This document shows, one piece after another, positions 43,515-53,509 of a stretch of 64,000 nucleotides of DNA. The notes beneath the pieces are model-generated. The model saw nothing but the letters and a program-made list of their open reading frames with translations, ran no database searches and was not told where the DNA came from. A program made the translations under genes and the position numbers. How positions within the stretch are numbered: position 1 is the first letter of the stretch; each line of letters begins with the position of its first letter. Location of the stretch: the NCBI GenBank assembly GCA_023627715.1, contig JAMAHW010000053.1, positions 1 to 64,000 on the forward strand. Reading direction: 5' to 3'. The DNA is from Periconia sp. R9002. Lineage: Eukaryota; Ascomycota; Dothideomycetes; Pleosporales; Periconiaceae.

Positions 43515-45879
43515 CGCGGTCGAAATTGAAGTCTTTCTGCTCAAAACACTATTCGAAAATGACAAGAGCAGATAAATGCTACGATGGAGAGGATTCAAGT
43601 GCGAGGATGGGGTGGTAGAAGAAGAGAGGAAGAGGGCGACGGCAGTAGATATACTTTCGCCGTGGTGTGATGAGGGCGAAGCAATTCGGAGTGAAGGCAA
43701 GTTTCCCAAGGTGAGTGAGGGAGACCAATTTGGCACTTGCGTTTGCTCGTGGAAAGCCAGGCAGATGAACGTTCCCCACTTTTCTCACTGCTCCCTCACC
43801 GGGACATAGAAAACATGCAGCAGGCTTTTTTTTTGGATATTGTGGTATCGGCATGGATCTATATAGAGATGTGAATGAATTTTTTTCTTCTTTCTTTTAT
43901 GATTACAGGCGCCGAAGTTGAAGCGGCGTGGTCTCGTGTCCAGATGCCATATTGGTCTGGTTGGATACAGGTTACACAGGCTTATGTAAGAGGATGTTTG
44001 TCTCTGGCGAGAACTCAGTGGCGATTTAAGAAGTCAGTATTTTTGGAAACGGTGTGTCCGGGTGAGTTTCGACGAGTATGCATTACTAGCGACGAGCAAG
44101 ATTCGAAAAGCAGACAGGAAGGGCAAAATGAGCGAAAGCTGACTACATATGTATGTATACAGGTAGACTGCATGTAGATATGGGTAGGATTGATTGGAGC
44201 AAGAGGTCGAAGGTCCAGACAGGATGAAACCGAAACAAGTGAGCGACGTTACAGGAGGGAAGGGTGATGGAGATGGGCGCAAGTGGACATGAGGGGGGAG
44301 GCGAGAGATGGCAAAGTGATGGTGAAGGGGTAGATGGTTACAGGTGGGGTTGGAAGGGGATGTTAGCCGACAACGGGGGCTGTTCCTGTTCCTGATGGGC
44401 GTTTTGACCCGAGGCCTCGGCAGCTCCCGCGGCGGCGGAAGCCAATGAGGCGAGGGATGCAGGCAATCTCGCGGCAGAAATAGCAGAATGGCATCCAGTT
44501 ATTCTTAGCTGTAATCATATCTATAACCACCTAGGTATGCACTGTACATGGAAGCACAAGTAGGTAGAACGAACGGATGCAGGGCTGGGCTATCCATGGT
44601 ACCGTAGTCGTGCTACTCGGCTTTGTAGGACACGTCGGCGAACAGCTGCAGACGCAATGTGATGGACCCGTCGACTTCGCATAGACTGCCTACCTACGGT
44701 AATTATTTTTGATTGTGCGAGTACCGAGCGGTGAGGCCAAAAGTGAGCTGATGACCTCGAGAGTCAGTCGTAGGTATATGAGGGGGATGCAGGAGAGGGG
44801 GCGAGATGAATGGATGAGGGACGGTGAATGGGTGGGTGTCGTGTCTCTGAAGCATACTCGACTAAGGTTAGCCAAAAAGGCAAAAGAAGGCCACCAATGC
44901 GCCCACCACTCGCTGCGGCCTTGATCATCTTTCATGCCCGACGCGGAAATATACAAGCATACGTATATGTACATAAGCCTGGCCGTTGTCGTTTCGTGCC
45001 TATAGGTACAAGTATACGACGAACAAGCAGAGGCAGACGAAGTTCTTCGAAGGAGATACAACTCCAGCGCTAATGGCTAGAAGCCGCGCTAGGCTCGTCA
45101 AGGAATTTTTTTTGGGCATGTCCCGGCTGTACTGCACTGCACACACCACACACAGCTGCTGCATTCTGCACTCTGCACTCTGACACTGCACACAGCTGCA
45201 CTTCTGTCCCACCATTGATTGCCCGTGGCTCGCTCAATCTCTTTTTCTCGCCATCCCGCCATCCACCTACCTGCCCCCCGCTGGCCTGCCTGGTCCGCCC
45301 GCCCTACCCTGTCCTGCCCTGCCCTGCCCTGCCCTGCCTTGTGCTTTCTCCGTCCCTCCAAATCAATTCACTCACTCACTCACTCACTCATCCATTCATA
45401 ATTAATCTCCTTCCCCTTCCCTCCCCGCCTTTCTCCTCTCTCTCCTTCTCATCCTCATCCTCACTTCTCTCTTCTCTCTCCAGCTCCTTCCTCTCTTTCC
45501 AACTTTCCCTTACCAAGGCTCACCAATATCTCACCACCTGGCACTCGGCCTGCCCTCTCGACCTTCGTCGTGCCCCTCCTTGCAACTGCATCCCACTTTG
45601 CAGCCTTCTCACTGCTTTGCTGCTTCTGCTGCTAGCCACCGGCCCGCCGTCCAAAAGTAGTCGAATATTCTACGTCTCGTCTAGATCCCTGTCACCGACT
45701 GTTTTTTCTTCTTCCATCCTTCTGTTCCTCTTCCTCCACGTCCTGTCTTCTTTCCTCACCCCTCCCTCCGCCGCTTGGACTACCACCGACAGCTGGTTCT
45801 GCACTTCGTCCTCCGTGGCCACCAATTGGCCGCCATCCACACCGGTCCCTGTTAGCAGGCCTGCCCCTCCTCTCCCACC
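43515..45879. promoter_or_regulatory. Divergent intergenic region; pyrimidine-rich leader of pyrG
   Basis: Between the divergently transcribed AT-hook gene and pyrG. From about 45,220 to 45,879 it is almost pure C/T on the plus strand, with a CTGCC tandem (about 45,309-45,336) and a CACT tandem (about 45,368-45,390). Such CT-rich leaders often mark transcription starts in filamentous fungi. The long frame through this tract (255 codons) is compositional. No other gene is seen between 43.5 and 45.2 kb. Confidence 0.55.
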
Positions 45880-47136
45880 ATGGCCTCGACTGCTGCTCCC
45901 CACCCCGCAACCACCTCCACCTATCGCTCTCGTGCCACCCATGACTCAACCGGTCCCCTCGCCGCTTACCTGCTACGCTTGATGTCCATCAAGCAGACCA
46001 ATCTCTGCCTGTCCGCCGATGTCGAAACGTCGGCCGAGCTGCTCGCCCTGGCAGAGGACGTCGGTGACTCCATCTGCATTCTCAAAACCCATTGTGACAT
46101 TGTGACGGACTGGTCCGATCGCACCGCCCGAGCCCTCCAGGAAATCTCGCGCCGCAAGTTCTTCATCATCTTCGAGGATCGCAAGTTTGCCGACATTGGC
46201 GGTATGTGCTCCATTTATCCCATCCCCATCCCCGCCCCCACATACCCGCGCTGACTTGAGCTAGAAACCGTCCAGAAACAATATACTTCGGGCTACCACC
46301 AAATTGCCAGCTGGGCCGAGATCACAAACGCCCACCTTCTGCCTGGGCCTGCTATAGTCACTGCCCTCCATAAAGCCGCCGATGCAGTCATAGCCAAGTA
46401 CAACACGGGAGTTTTTACCACCATCAGCGCTGATCCCCGCCCACGCAAGACCTCTGCCGTCAAAAGCATAAACGAGGAAGAAGATGACGGTGATGATACT
46501 GAGGATGACGACCAGAACAATGAGATAGCCCTCAGCACGCCCCCTGCAAACGAGGAGCTGGACGAGAGGAAGCTGCCTATCAAACCGAAGGATCGTAAGC
46601 AGAGTGTTGTGAGCGTTAGTACCACCATATCACTCCGGACCGAAAGCATATCACCACGCCCCGATGCCGATTTCCACCCCGAAGAAGCCTTTCATGTCGT
46701 CAAGGAAACAATTCTGGCACGCCTCGGCCAAGTACCTTTCCTCCGACAGCTCCTTCTACTGGCCGAGATGAGTTCAGAAGGCCATCTCATGACGCCCGAA
46801 TACCAACGTCAGACGGTCGAAATCGCCCGCGCCAACCGACAATTCGTCATGGGTTTTATCGCACAGCGAAGCTTGAACTCGGAACCAGATGACCAATTCA
46901 TCACCATGACGCCCGGCTGCAAACTGCCTCCTCCTGGCCAGGAAGGCCAGAAACTCGGGGATGCGCTCGGTCAGCAGTACAACACTCCGCGAAAACTCAT
47001 CTTCGAGCAAGGCTGCGACGTCATCATCGTCGGTCGCGGTATCGTGCGTGCGCAGGACAGAGCTGCCGAGGCTGAGCGGTACCGACTGGAGGGGTGGAAG
47101 GCCTACGTTGACCGCGTGGGAACGAACCATAGGTAA
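45880..47136 (+). CDS. pyrG: Orotidine-5'-phosphate decarboxylase
   Basis: Two exons (45880-46201, 46265-47136) with an intron of 63 bp (GTATGT..GCTAG) give 397 residues. The enzyme converts OMP to UMP, the last step of de novo pyrimidine synthesis, in the cytosol. Evidence is SIKQTNLCLSADV, ILKTHCDIV and the catalytic EDRKFADIG (Asp100, Lys102, Asp105), then ETVQKQY, ITNAHLLPG, LLLAEMSSEGHLM, FVMGFIAQRSL, TMTPGCKL and GCDVIIVGRGIV. A 60-70-residue acidic and Ser-rich insertion in the middle (EEEDDGDDTEDDDQNN) is the usual feature of filamentous ascomycete pyrG/ura3 products and is absent from yeast Ura3. The intron position after the DRKFADIG motif also agrees with the family. Confidence 0.97.
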
Positions 47137-48389
47137 AGAATATCCACATTGGATTATTCTTACCTACACCCAAAACCTTTCACCGGATCCCCCAATATTT
47201 ATTTACAGGCGGAAGAGAAACTGCAGGCATGCAATACTAATCATCAGGATCTAGCTTCACTCATATGGACTTGGGAATGCTCACAAGTGATTCGCTATAT
47301 CCCAAGCCACCATCAATGCTTTTCCGGTCCCTGTTGTCGAGCCATGTGACTCAAGGACCAAACATGTCCATTGCGGAGCGCATTGAGCAATATTTCGAAC
47401 GTCGTTGAGAGTGAGCGTATCGATGCGTCACGTGGAAGCACATCATTGGGTTACCAGAGGATCCTCAACACGCTTTGCGAGAAATTGATCGACAAGACAT
47501 TTGGCATCAAACAGTATCACATTAATCTTCATGTTTGAATTGGGACCGACATATCAGCTCCGAAAATCAAGCACGCGCCAGGGATGAGTTGTGTTTGCAA
47601 GGGTACATATATACATATATATCTATATACGTGTGTATATCAAGGGTAGACGAAAGAAAGACGGGGAAATCGAGAGTAAACTAGAGGGAAAAAGGATGAC
47701 ATGGGTATCATCATTATTCTGTTGTACTACGCCCACTACGTACGTCACAACAGCCCTCGTCAGTATCATATACACTGTTGAGGGATTAGGCTCCCTTCCG
47801 ATGGGTTGTCACCTCGAGGAAGGGGCCTTGGGCTACTGCATTGCATTGTATGTATGTATAATGTATGTATGTAGCTAGTCTTTTGCGAATGGAAGAAGTG
47901 GTGATGAGTCTTGATATGTCGTTTACGTGGTGCGTTTGTTTATGTGTGTGCATAGTCGTTTTACATGCGTGTCTAGGGTACTACATGTATAGACTTTATT
48001 GTGTTGTCGATTGATTGGTGTGGTACATGTAAGGTTTATATGTACCTACGTACGTGTAAGTACAGACCTACATAGCCAGGACACAAACAACAGAAGAGGA
48101 AGAAGGGAAAGGAAAGAAAGAAAGCAAAGATGCATAGATGGTTGAATTGATGATTTGGGTATAACACATTACTAGACTAAGAAGCGACGAAGGAAACATA
48201 TGCGTGCATGGAAACGTAGGAAATGCTTATCCCGCATGCCCATGTGTGAATAAATTGCCCCCTTCCTTCCACCCATCCATCCACAAGAAACAAAAAGGAA
48301 AGACAAAAAAAAGCGTAACTAAGACCCACAAGCCTAAACCTTTCCCTTCCCCCTTCTCAAACACAAAAACAACATCCCCCCATTTTCAA
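47137..48389. other. Intergenic
   Basis: 3' regions of the convergent pyrG and F-box-like genes. It includes an AT dinucleotide-rich stretch (ACATATAT type) near 47,605-47,640. No gene recognised. Confidence 0.5.
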
Positions 48390-49427
48390 CTACTCACTCT
48401 CCTTCTCCCCCCGTCTCTCCTCCCGACACTCCCCACAAGGCGCATACAAAATCCTCATGCAGAACTCTCGGACCGAGACGTCGTATTCGCCCCTCTCCAC
48501 CCTCTGCCTCCGTACCTCCTCATCCTCGACCGCTACATCCGCGATGCAATGTCCGTTTTCGCAGCACCACATCCACTTCCCTTCATCCCCCTCCCCGCCC
48601 TTCATCCTCACCATATACAACTCCCCAAACACCCCACTATTCACCGACAACGTAAACTTTTCAAACCTCATCCCGCCATCCGGTCGTCGGACGTCCTTGA
48701 GCGTCTGCGAGATGTAGTACCAGAACCAGATGGGGTTCCAGAGCTGGTCGGGGATGGCCTTGATGTGGAGGGTTGTAGATGTGAGGTTAGGTAGGGCCGT
48801 GTCGAGCGCGGTGCACAGGGTGCGGGTGAGTGCGCAGTGGCCTGGTGACATGGCGTGTGGGTTCGGCACGCCGAGCATGGGGGGAGTCGCGATGAGGGTG
48901 ATGTGTGCTTTGCGGTACAGAGGTGCGGTTTGTGTGGGGATGGGGAAGAGTGTGTTGGTGGATTCGGATTCAGGGGATGGGAAGTTTTTGGGGGAGACGG
49001 AGAGGTGCAGGGTTCGTGTTGTGGCCATGAGGTGTGTGTATTCGGCGTGGATTTGCTTGTTGGCGAGGAAGAGGAGGTTTCTTGGGTGGCGGGGGACGGT
49101 TTGGCGGCGTTTGTCGAATTCGTAGGTTGAGGGGTGTGGGGGGAGTGGGTAGGTTGGGTCTTCGAGGGTGTAGGAGTAGACTTTGAGGCGGAGTTCTGGG
49201 GGGAGGGAGAGGAAGGGGAAGGGGGTTTTTGGGATGCGGGGTTTGTGGGTTGTGTGGTGGTGGCGGTAGTGTAAAAGCTGGAGGAGGGCGGCGAGGAGTG
49301 TTAGAAAGCCCGTGATGAGTTTGGTGGTGTTGGTGGAGGAGTTGGAGAGGTAGATTGGGAGTGTCTTTGCGTAGTCTAGGTATTTTTCTGGTAGAGATAG
49401 GAAGACTTGATCCAGATTGAGTACCAT
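48390..49427 (-). CDS. F-box-like protein with an N-terminal membrane segment
   Basis: Single-exon ORF of 345 residues from an ATG at 49427; the frame is open further upstream but without ATG. Residues 36-54 (KLITGFLTLLAALLQLLHY) form a likely transmembrane helix. FLSLPPELRLKVYSYTLED (72-90) is the start of an F-box-like motif, as in many fungal proteins of this size (LPPELR.xIY). The body has a pattern LLFLANKQIHAEY common after such motifs. The C-terminal part holds several Cys residues (MWCCENGHC, EFCMRILYAPCGEC). F-box proteins select targets for SCF ubiquitin ligases; a membrane-anchored one is plausible but unproven. A generic hypothetical is the alternative. Confidence 0.75.
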   Translation of the reverse strand: MVLNLDQVFLSLPEKYLDYAKTLPIYLSNSSTNTTKLITGFLTLLAALLQLLHYRHHHTTHKPRIPKTPFPFLSLPPELRLKVYSYTLEDPTYPLPPHPSTYEFDKRRQTVPRHPRNLLFLANKQIHAEYTHLMATTRTLHLSVSPKNFPSPESESTNTLFPIPTQTAPLYRKAHITLIATPPMLGVPNPHAMSPGHCALTRTLCTALDTALPNLTSTTLHIKAIPDQLWNPIWFWYYISQTLKDVRRPDGGMRFEKFTLSVNSGVFGELYMVRMKGGEGDEGKWMWCCENGHCIADVAVEDEEVRRQRVERGEYDVSVREFCMRILYAPCGECREERRGEKESE

Positions 49428-50640
49428 GGTGATGGGGTTGCGGTGTTGATGTGTGGGTGAAAATAACCAAGGGCGCGAGTGAGATGATTTAAAACTTGAA
49501 CTTTTCGTCGTATCTCGGATTGAAGCTGTGCAGGGTCTAACTTTTTTCAGCCCTTGACTCTCAAAGTGGCCAAGCGAGGCGTATAGTTGATATTCCAGGA
49601 ACGTGTGCAGTGAGGCTAGCTGAAGTCGGCCTGTAGCATATACCAAGGATTAAACGAGCGGATGGATGAATAGACGGCCTTCAAGCACGGCGTAAATGAT
49701 TTATATGAGGTAGCCAAAAGTGGGGAGCGCGTGTGGGGAGTGAGACGGGTTGTCTCATGCTCATTAGACAAACTCAAAGTCGGTGCCTTGCGCTGGTGCG
49801 AGTGAGTGTGCTGCGCCTCGACCTGGGATGCATCGCCACAGTTGGCAGAGCTTACTAGGTATCTCGCCCAAAAGCAATTTACGCTCCTAACAACTCATGC
49901 GGAATCAGATAGGGGTTGAATACATAGCAATATTTCCACATGCGGCAGTCGAAGGGATGGGAAAGCCCAGTTGTAATGCCACGGTGGCGGTGACGGTGGT
50001 GGTATTATGTCTAGGCTGCAGCCTCAAGGAATAATGCTCAAGGGAGAGAAGATAAGTTGCGTAGTCAAACTAAAAATTGTGTACGAAGTGCTAGTAGCAA
50101 AAAAGTGTTGCCTTTCTGTGTAGTGGTAGCTGGGAGGTGTTGAAGGAGTGAGTGGATATCGAAAGCATATGTAGTTCGGATGAGACGGACTCTGATTGGC
50201 CAAGAACCGACAGCGTATACAAGGTGTAGCGGGCACCGGCAGATATAATTCTACAGTAGACAAAGCTCAACAAGAACGTATTATACGAAAAAATACTTCT
50301 ACTTTGCTTTCCGCTTGAAGATACTTGATTATTGGCGTCATGTTGTGAGCGTTGTTGTGGGGATTGTATGCATCCCGTACTCGCCCTTAAAAACTTCAAA
50401 TAAAACGTATGGTCAAATAGATGTACCTCGACATGCTCTTTTAAATCACTTATCCCATGCTCCCTTATATATCATTCAGAAATAGATGAGATGAAACGAA
50501 CATTCATAGAAACATTTCTCATTGACACATGCGCTACGAGCGCTACTAAAAAAAGAAGCTGGAACACTAAGATACTCTTACAAAAACCTCCACCATCACA
50601 AATGGCCCGTGTTGATTCTCAAAATACCATCAACACTCCT
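49428..50640. other. Intergenic
   Basis: Promoter of the F-box-like gene and 3' region of the small gene at 50.6 kb. The short overlapping frames at 50,024-50,400 and 50,490-50,740 have no recognised motif. Confidence 0.5.
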
Positions 50641-51073
50641 CTACTCATCCCTAAATCCCCACCTCCCAGTATTGTCCAAGCCTAACGGGTTGTCCCCCGT
50701 CTGCTCCTTCCCTGCAATCTTCTCCGGCTTATCATAGCTGTCTTTGTTGTTACCACCAACGACTTCCATCCTCTCGTCCTTTTCGCCGAGAAGAGGGCCA
50801 AGTGCGCCTCGTGTGGTGCCGCCGACGGCGTTACCGAGGGGGCCTGTGACTTTCTCTAGAGGAGCGCCGATGGGGCGGAGACCTTTGTTGAGGGCTTTGC
50901 CTGCGGGGAGTGTGAGCGGCTTGAATTTCAAGTGAGACCATCACCGAAAAGGCGTAATAGTTAGACATACCGACTGGGTCACCAATGGGGGAGAGGAGAC
51001 CTCCGGTTCCCTTGTTCTCTTCCTCCTGGTTCTCCTCGTTGGTGGTGGGGATGTGCTCTTTGTTGTTCGACAT
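50641..51073 (-). CDS. Small uncharacterised fungal protein
   Basis: Two exons (51073-50971, 50900-50641) with a 70-bp intron give 120 residues. The charged N-terminus is followed by GLLSPIGDPVG, then a Gly/Pro-repeat region (GLRPIGAPLEKVTGPLGNAV, GGTTRGALGPLLG), and the tail VVGGNNKDSYDKPEK, KEQTGDNPLGLDNTGRWGF. I recall many fungi having small proteins with the NKDSY and GKEQTGxNPLGL pattern; they have no assigned function. The GxxxG-like spacing could allow membrane association or self-assembly. The gene is divergent from the secreted-protein gene 492 bp away. Confidence 0.75.
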
Positions 51074-51564
51074 GGTGAAGGTGTGGTAGTTGGTGTGAGA
51101 TTCTGATCAAATTTTTTGAAGATTGATAGATGGCTTCTCGAGAAGTGAAACTTAACGGTCGGTAACTATCAGGACGTCGGGTTAAGTAGTCGAGCAGTTT
51201 CATCCCATCCAGGCTTTCTCGTGTTGTGACGTCAGAACTGGGGAAAGGAACACCCTGACGTTAGCTGTGTCGATCATCCACTAGATGTGTGTTAGCGTGG
51301 CACTTGTGGGACCTATCCGTAGCTTTGGGTCAGAATACCTAATCGGGCCTCACCCTCAACTTCGATTGTTGAGGATGAAGGAGATTAATCTAGGTTTATT
51401 CGCGTGTATGATATAGTCGTTAAATAATCTCGGGTAATCATACCAACATTCAACCGTTCGATGCGGTTACTCTATATAGTTCCCCTGAGGACGTTCCCTT
51501 CCGCACTTGGTGCACAAACACCCGCTCCCCTTTTCTACGTCTACAATTACTCACCAAATCAAAG
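51074..51564. promoter_or_regulatory. Divergent promoter region
   Basis: 491 bp between the start codons of the minus-strand small gene and the plus-strand secreted-protein gene, so it must hold both promoters. No named element was identified with confidence. Confidence 0.55.
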
Positions 51565-52394
51565 ATGAGATGCTCTTTGGTGTCAATTGCAGCTATTTTT
51601 GCCTTTGGCCAAGCTGTATATGCAGCCTCGGACGCTCAGATAACCCCTGGCCCTGAGCTGCGTATGCGACAGGATAACAATGTGGACCCAGCGGAGCTGG
51701 GATGGGTCAGTACGAGCGGCGCATCCAGAGGTACCTTTTAATATCTTTTTTCTACAACTTGATTACGCCCATACCCATGCTAAACTTCGATGTCATCCAG
51801 TTTCCAACCTACAGTCCTGTGATTTCCCATCCACCCTCTCTCGCAGTAGTTCCTACGCACAATGCTGCGCTGCTTCGAGTGCATGCAATTTCTACACCTC
51901 ATGCTCCGGCAATGTCCTCATTGCGCCTTCGACCTCGGTCCCCTGTGAGAGATATCTTTGTAATACAGGCGTGATTATAGCATCTGCGGGTGTGGAGAGC
52001 GGCGAGGTGTCCAATCTAGCGTGTTGGCCGACGGAAATTGGCGGCACTGCAGCATTCTCACTCTTACGAAGCGTCGATAGCTGTAAGTCACTTCCTAGCC
52101 GTGTGAATTCATCTGTGGATGTTTGAACGATGTACAACGATCAAACTAATTTGTGGTACGATAGCGGTCATTGCTACACCAACCTCAGGTTCTTCGTCGC
52201 AGGGTGGGAATCAATCTAGCTCGACGGGCACTCATTCTTCGTCTTCCTCTTCTAGGGCATCGACTTCTTCAGCAGCGAGTGGCTCGGGTGCGTCGTCCGC
52301 AACTCCATCCAATGCTGCGTTTGCTTTGACGGACGTGCATCAGTCTTTCACGAGGATCGTTGGTTTGATGGCTGGGCTTCTCGCATTGTTTTAA
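51565..52394 (+). CDS. Secreted, probably GPI-anchored Cys/Ser-rich protein
   Basis: Three exons (51565-51730, 51801-52082, 52165-52394) with introns of 70 and 82 bp give 225 residues in frame. Residues 1-20 (MRCSLVSIAAIFAFGQAVYA) form a signal peptide with a likely cut after AYA-type VYA. The mature part has a Cys-rich domain with eight Cys (SCDFP, YAQCCAASSACNFYTSCSG, VPCERYLCN, LACWP) that probably form disulphides. A Ser/Thr-rich stretch (about 160-205) and a hydrophobic C-terminus (IVGLMAGLLALF) follow, the layout of a GPI-anchored wall protein. No family name is recognised. A role at the cell surface is inferred from the architecture. Confidence 0.82.
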
Positions 52395-52506
52395 TGCTGA
52401 TATAATTCCGGGGAGAAAGGGAGTATGTGCGAATGCCGTGTTGCAATCGAAATCGGGCAAGACTCAAAGCAGTGATTGTAGGATCGTAATTATAACAACG
52501 TTGAGA

Positions 52507-53133
52507 CTACGTTTCGCTCAGTTCAATTGCCCCCACAACCCGAAAACGATCATGGTAACCTTTGCGCTCCATCACAAAGACTCTATCCACATCCCAATCC
52601 AGAACAGGCTGCGATTTGGTAAAGTCGAGGACCTGGGCTTTGATCGTTTCGCTCAGTCTCTGTGCACCAGCGTCACTGGTAGCTTGCCCAATGGACAAGT
52701 GTGGAACAAAGGGCCTCTTGTCTGCATCGCATTCGGAGAACTCAGCCTGCAGCGCTGCTTGGAGTTGGCTAACTCTATCCGAAATAGGTCCTAACCAAAC
52801 CGTCTTGCTCCGCTTGCTGTGGGAAAAGATACCTGGCGGATCTGCGGATAGTGAAATGCGAAATGACGGGATGGTTTGTACAGCTTTTTCAATGCGTTCC
52901 CGAATGTGTTGCTTCAAATGGGGTGAGTTATGTTCCTCCGTGCTGCTGTAGTCGGGCTGGGTCTCTGAGGGGCCTGCAAGGAATGGGTAGATGAGATTGA
53001 TGTGTGGTGGCCAACGATTAAAATGTTTGTCGTGTTCTCGCCGGACCAGTTCGATGGGAGAGGCGACAGCAGCAGATGGCAGTAAAGCAAGAGCGCTTTT
53101 GTGCGATAAGTGGTGAGCAAGCTGAGCAGCCAT
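52507..53133 (-). CDS. 2H phosphoesterase (2'-5' RNA ligase-like)
   Basis: Single-exon ORF of 208 residues from ATG at 53133. It has the two H-x-S/T-like motifs of the 2H superfamily: PPHINLIYPF with His44 (Asn in place of Ser/Thr) and VPHLSIGQ with His145-Leu-Ser147. The spacing of about 100 residues and the total length fit the LigT/2'-5' RNA ligase-like group. Members hydrolyse or transfer 2',3'-cyclic phosphates at RNA or nucleotide ends. An upstream in-frame TTG is disregarded. The first motif deviates at its third position, so activity is not certain. It is divergent from the poly(A) polymerase gene. Confidence 0.85.
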   Translation of the reverse strand: MAAQLAHHLSHKSALALLPSAAVASPIELVRREHDKHFNRWPPHINLIYPFLAGPSETQPDYSSTEEHNSPHLKQHIRERIEKAVQTIPSFRISLSADPPGIFSHSKRSKTVWLGPISDRVSQLQAALQAEFSECDADKRPFVPHLSIGQATSDAGAQRLSETIKAQVLDFTKSQPVLDWDVDRVFVMERKGYHDRFRVVGAIELSET

Positions 53134-53509
53134 CGGTTCGGACTTGACCGATGTTTTGGTTAACCATTCACTCCTGTCGATCAATCCCGTCAAACTTGGC
53201 CTTCATCTTCACACTAACTATCCTGGCCGCTGTGGCGGATGTGGCTAGTGTTGGGGCGTGGCCAAAGCGTCACTTGTTTGCTACCAGTTAGCTGCAACCT
53301 CCAAACCTCCTCCTTCAACCTACATGCCAACCGCTGCAGGGCGCGCCGACGATGCTGGGACTGGAGTCGTGAAACTACTCATCTCTTTTAGGTCTCCGCA
53401 TACCTTGTGGTAATCCCATAACTGCACACGCTCGCTCGACACGCCGACTACCCAGCGCTCGGCCTCCGCAGCACCCCCGAACCAGGCAATCGAGGGCGCA
53501 AAACTTGCC
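53134..53509. promoter_or_regulatory. Shared divergent promoter of the 2H phosphoesterase and PAP genes
   Basis: Only 376 bp separate the two start codons. Both leaders and promoters must lie here. The right part (53,320-53,509) is transcribed-looking leader sequence of the PAP gene with a short upstream frame (ATG at 53323). Confidence 0.6.

Noticed and set aside
45215..45982. 255-codon frame overlapping the pyrG start
   Set aside because: Ser/Leu/Pro-only low-complexity translation of a CT-rich leader; it overlaps the real pyrG start in another frame.
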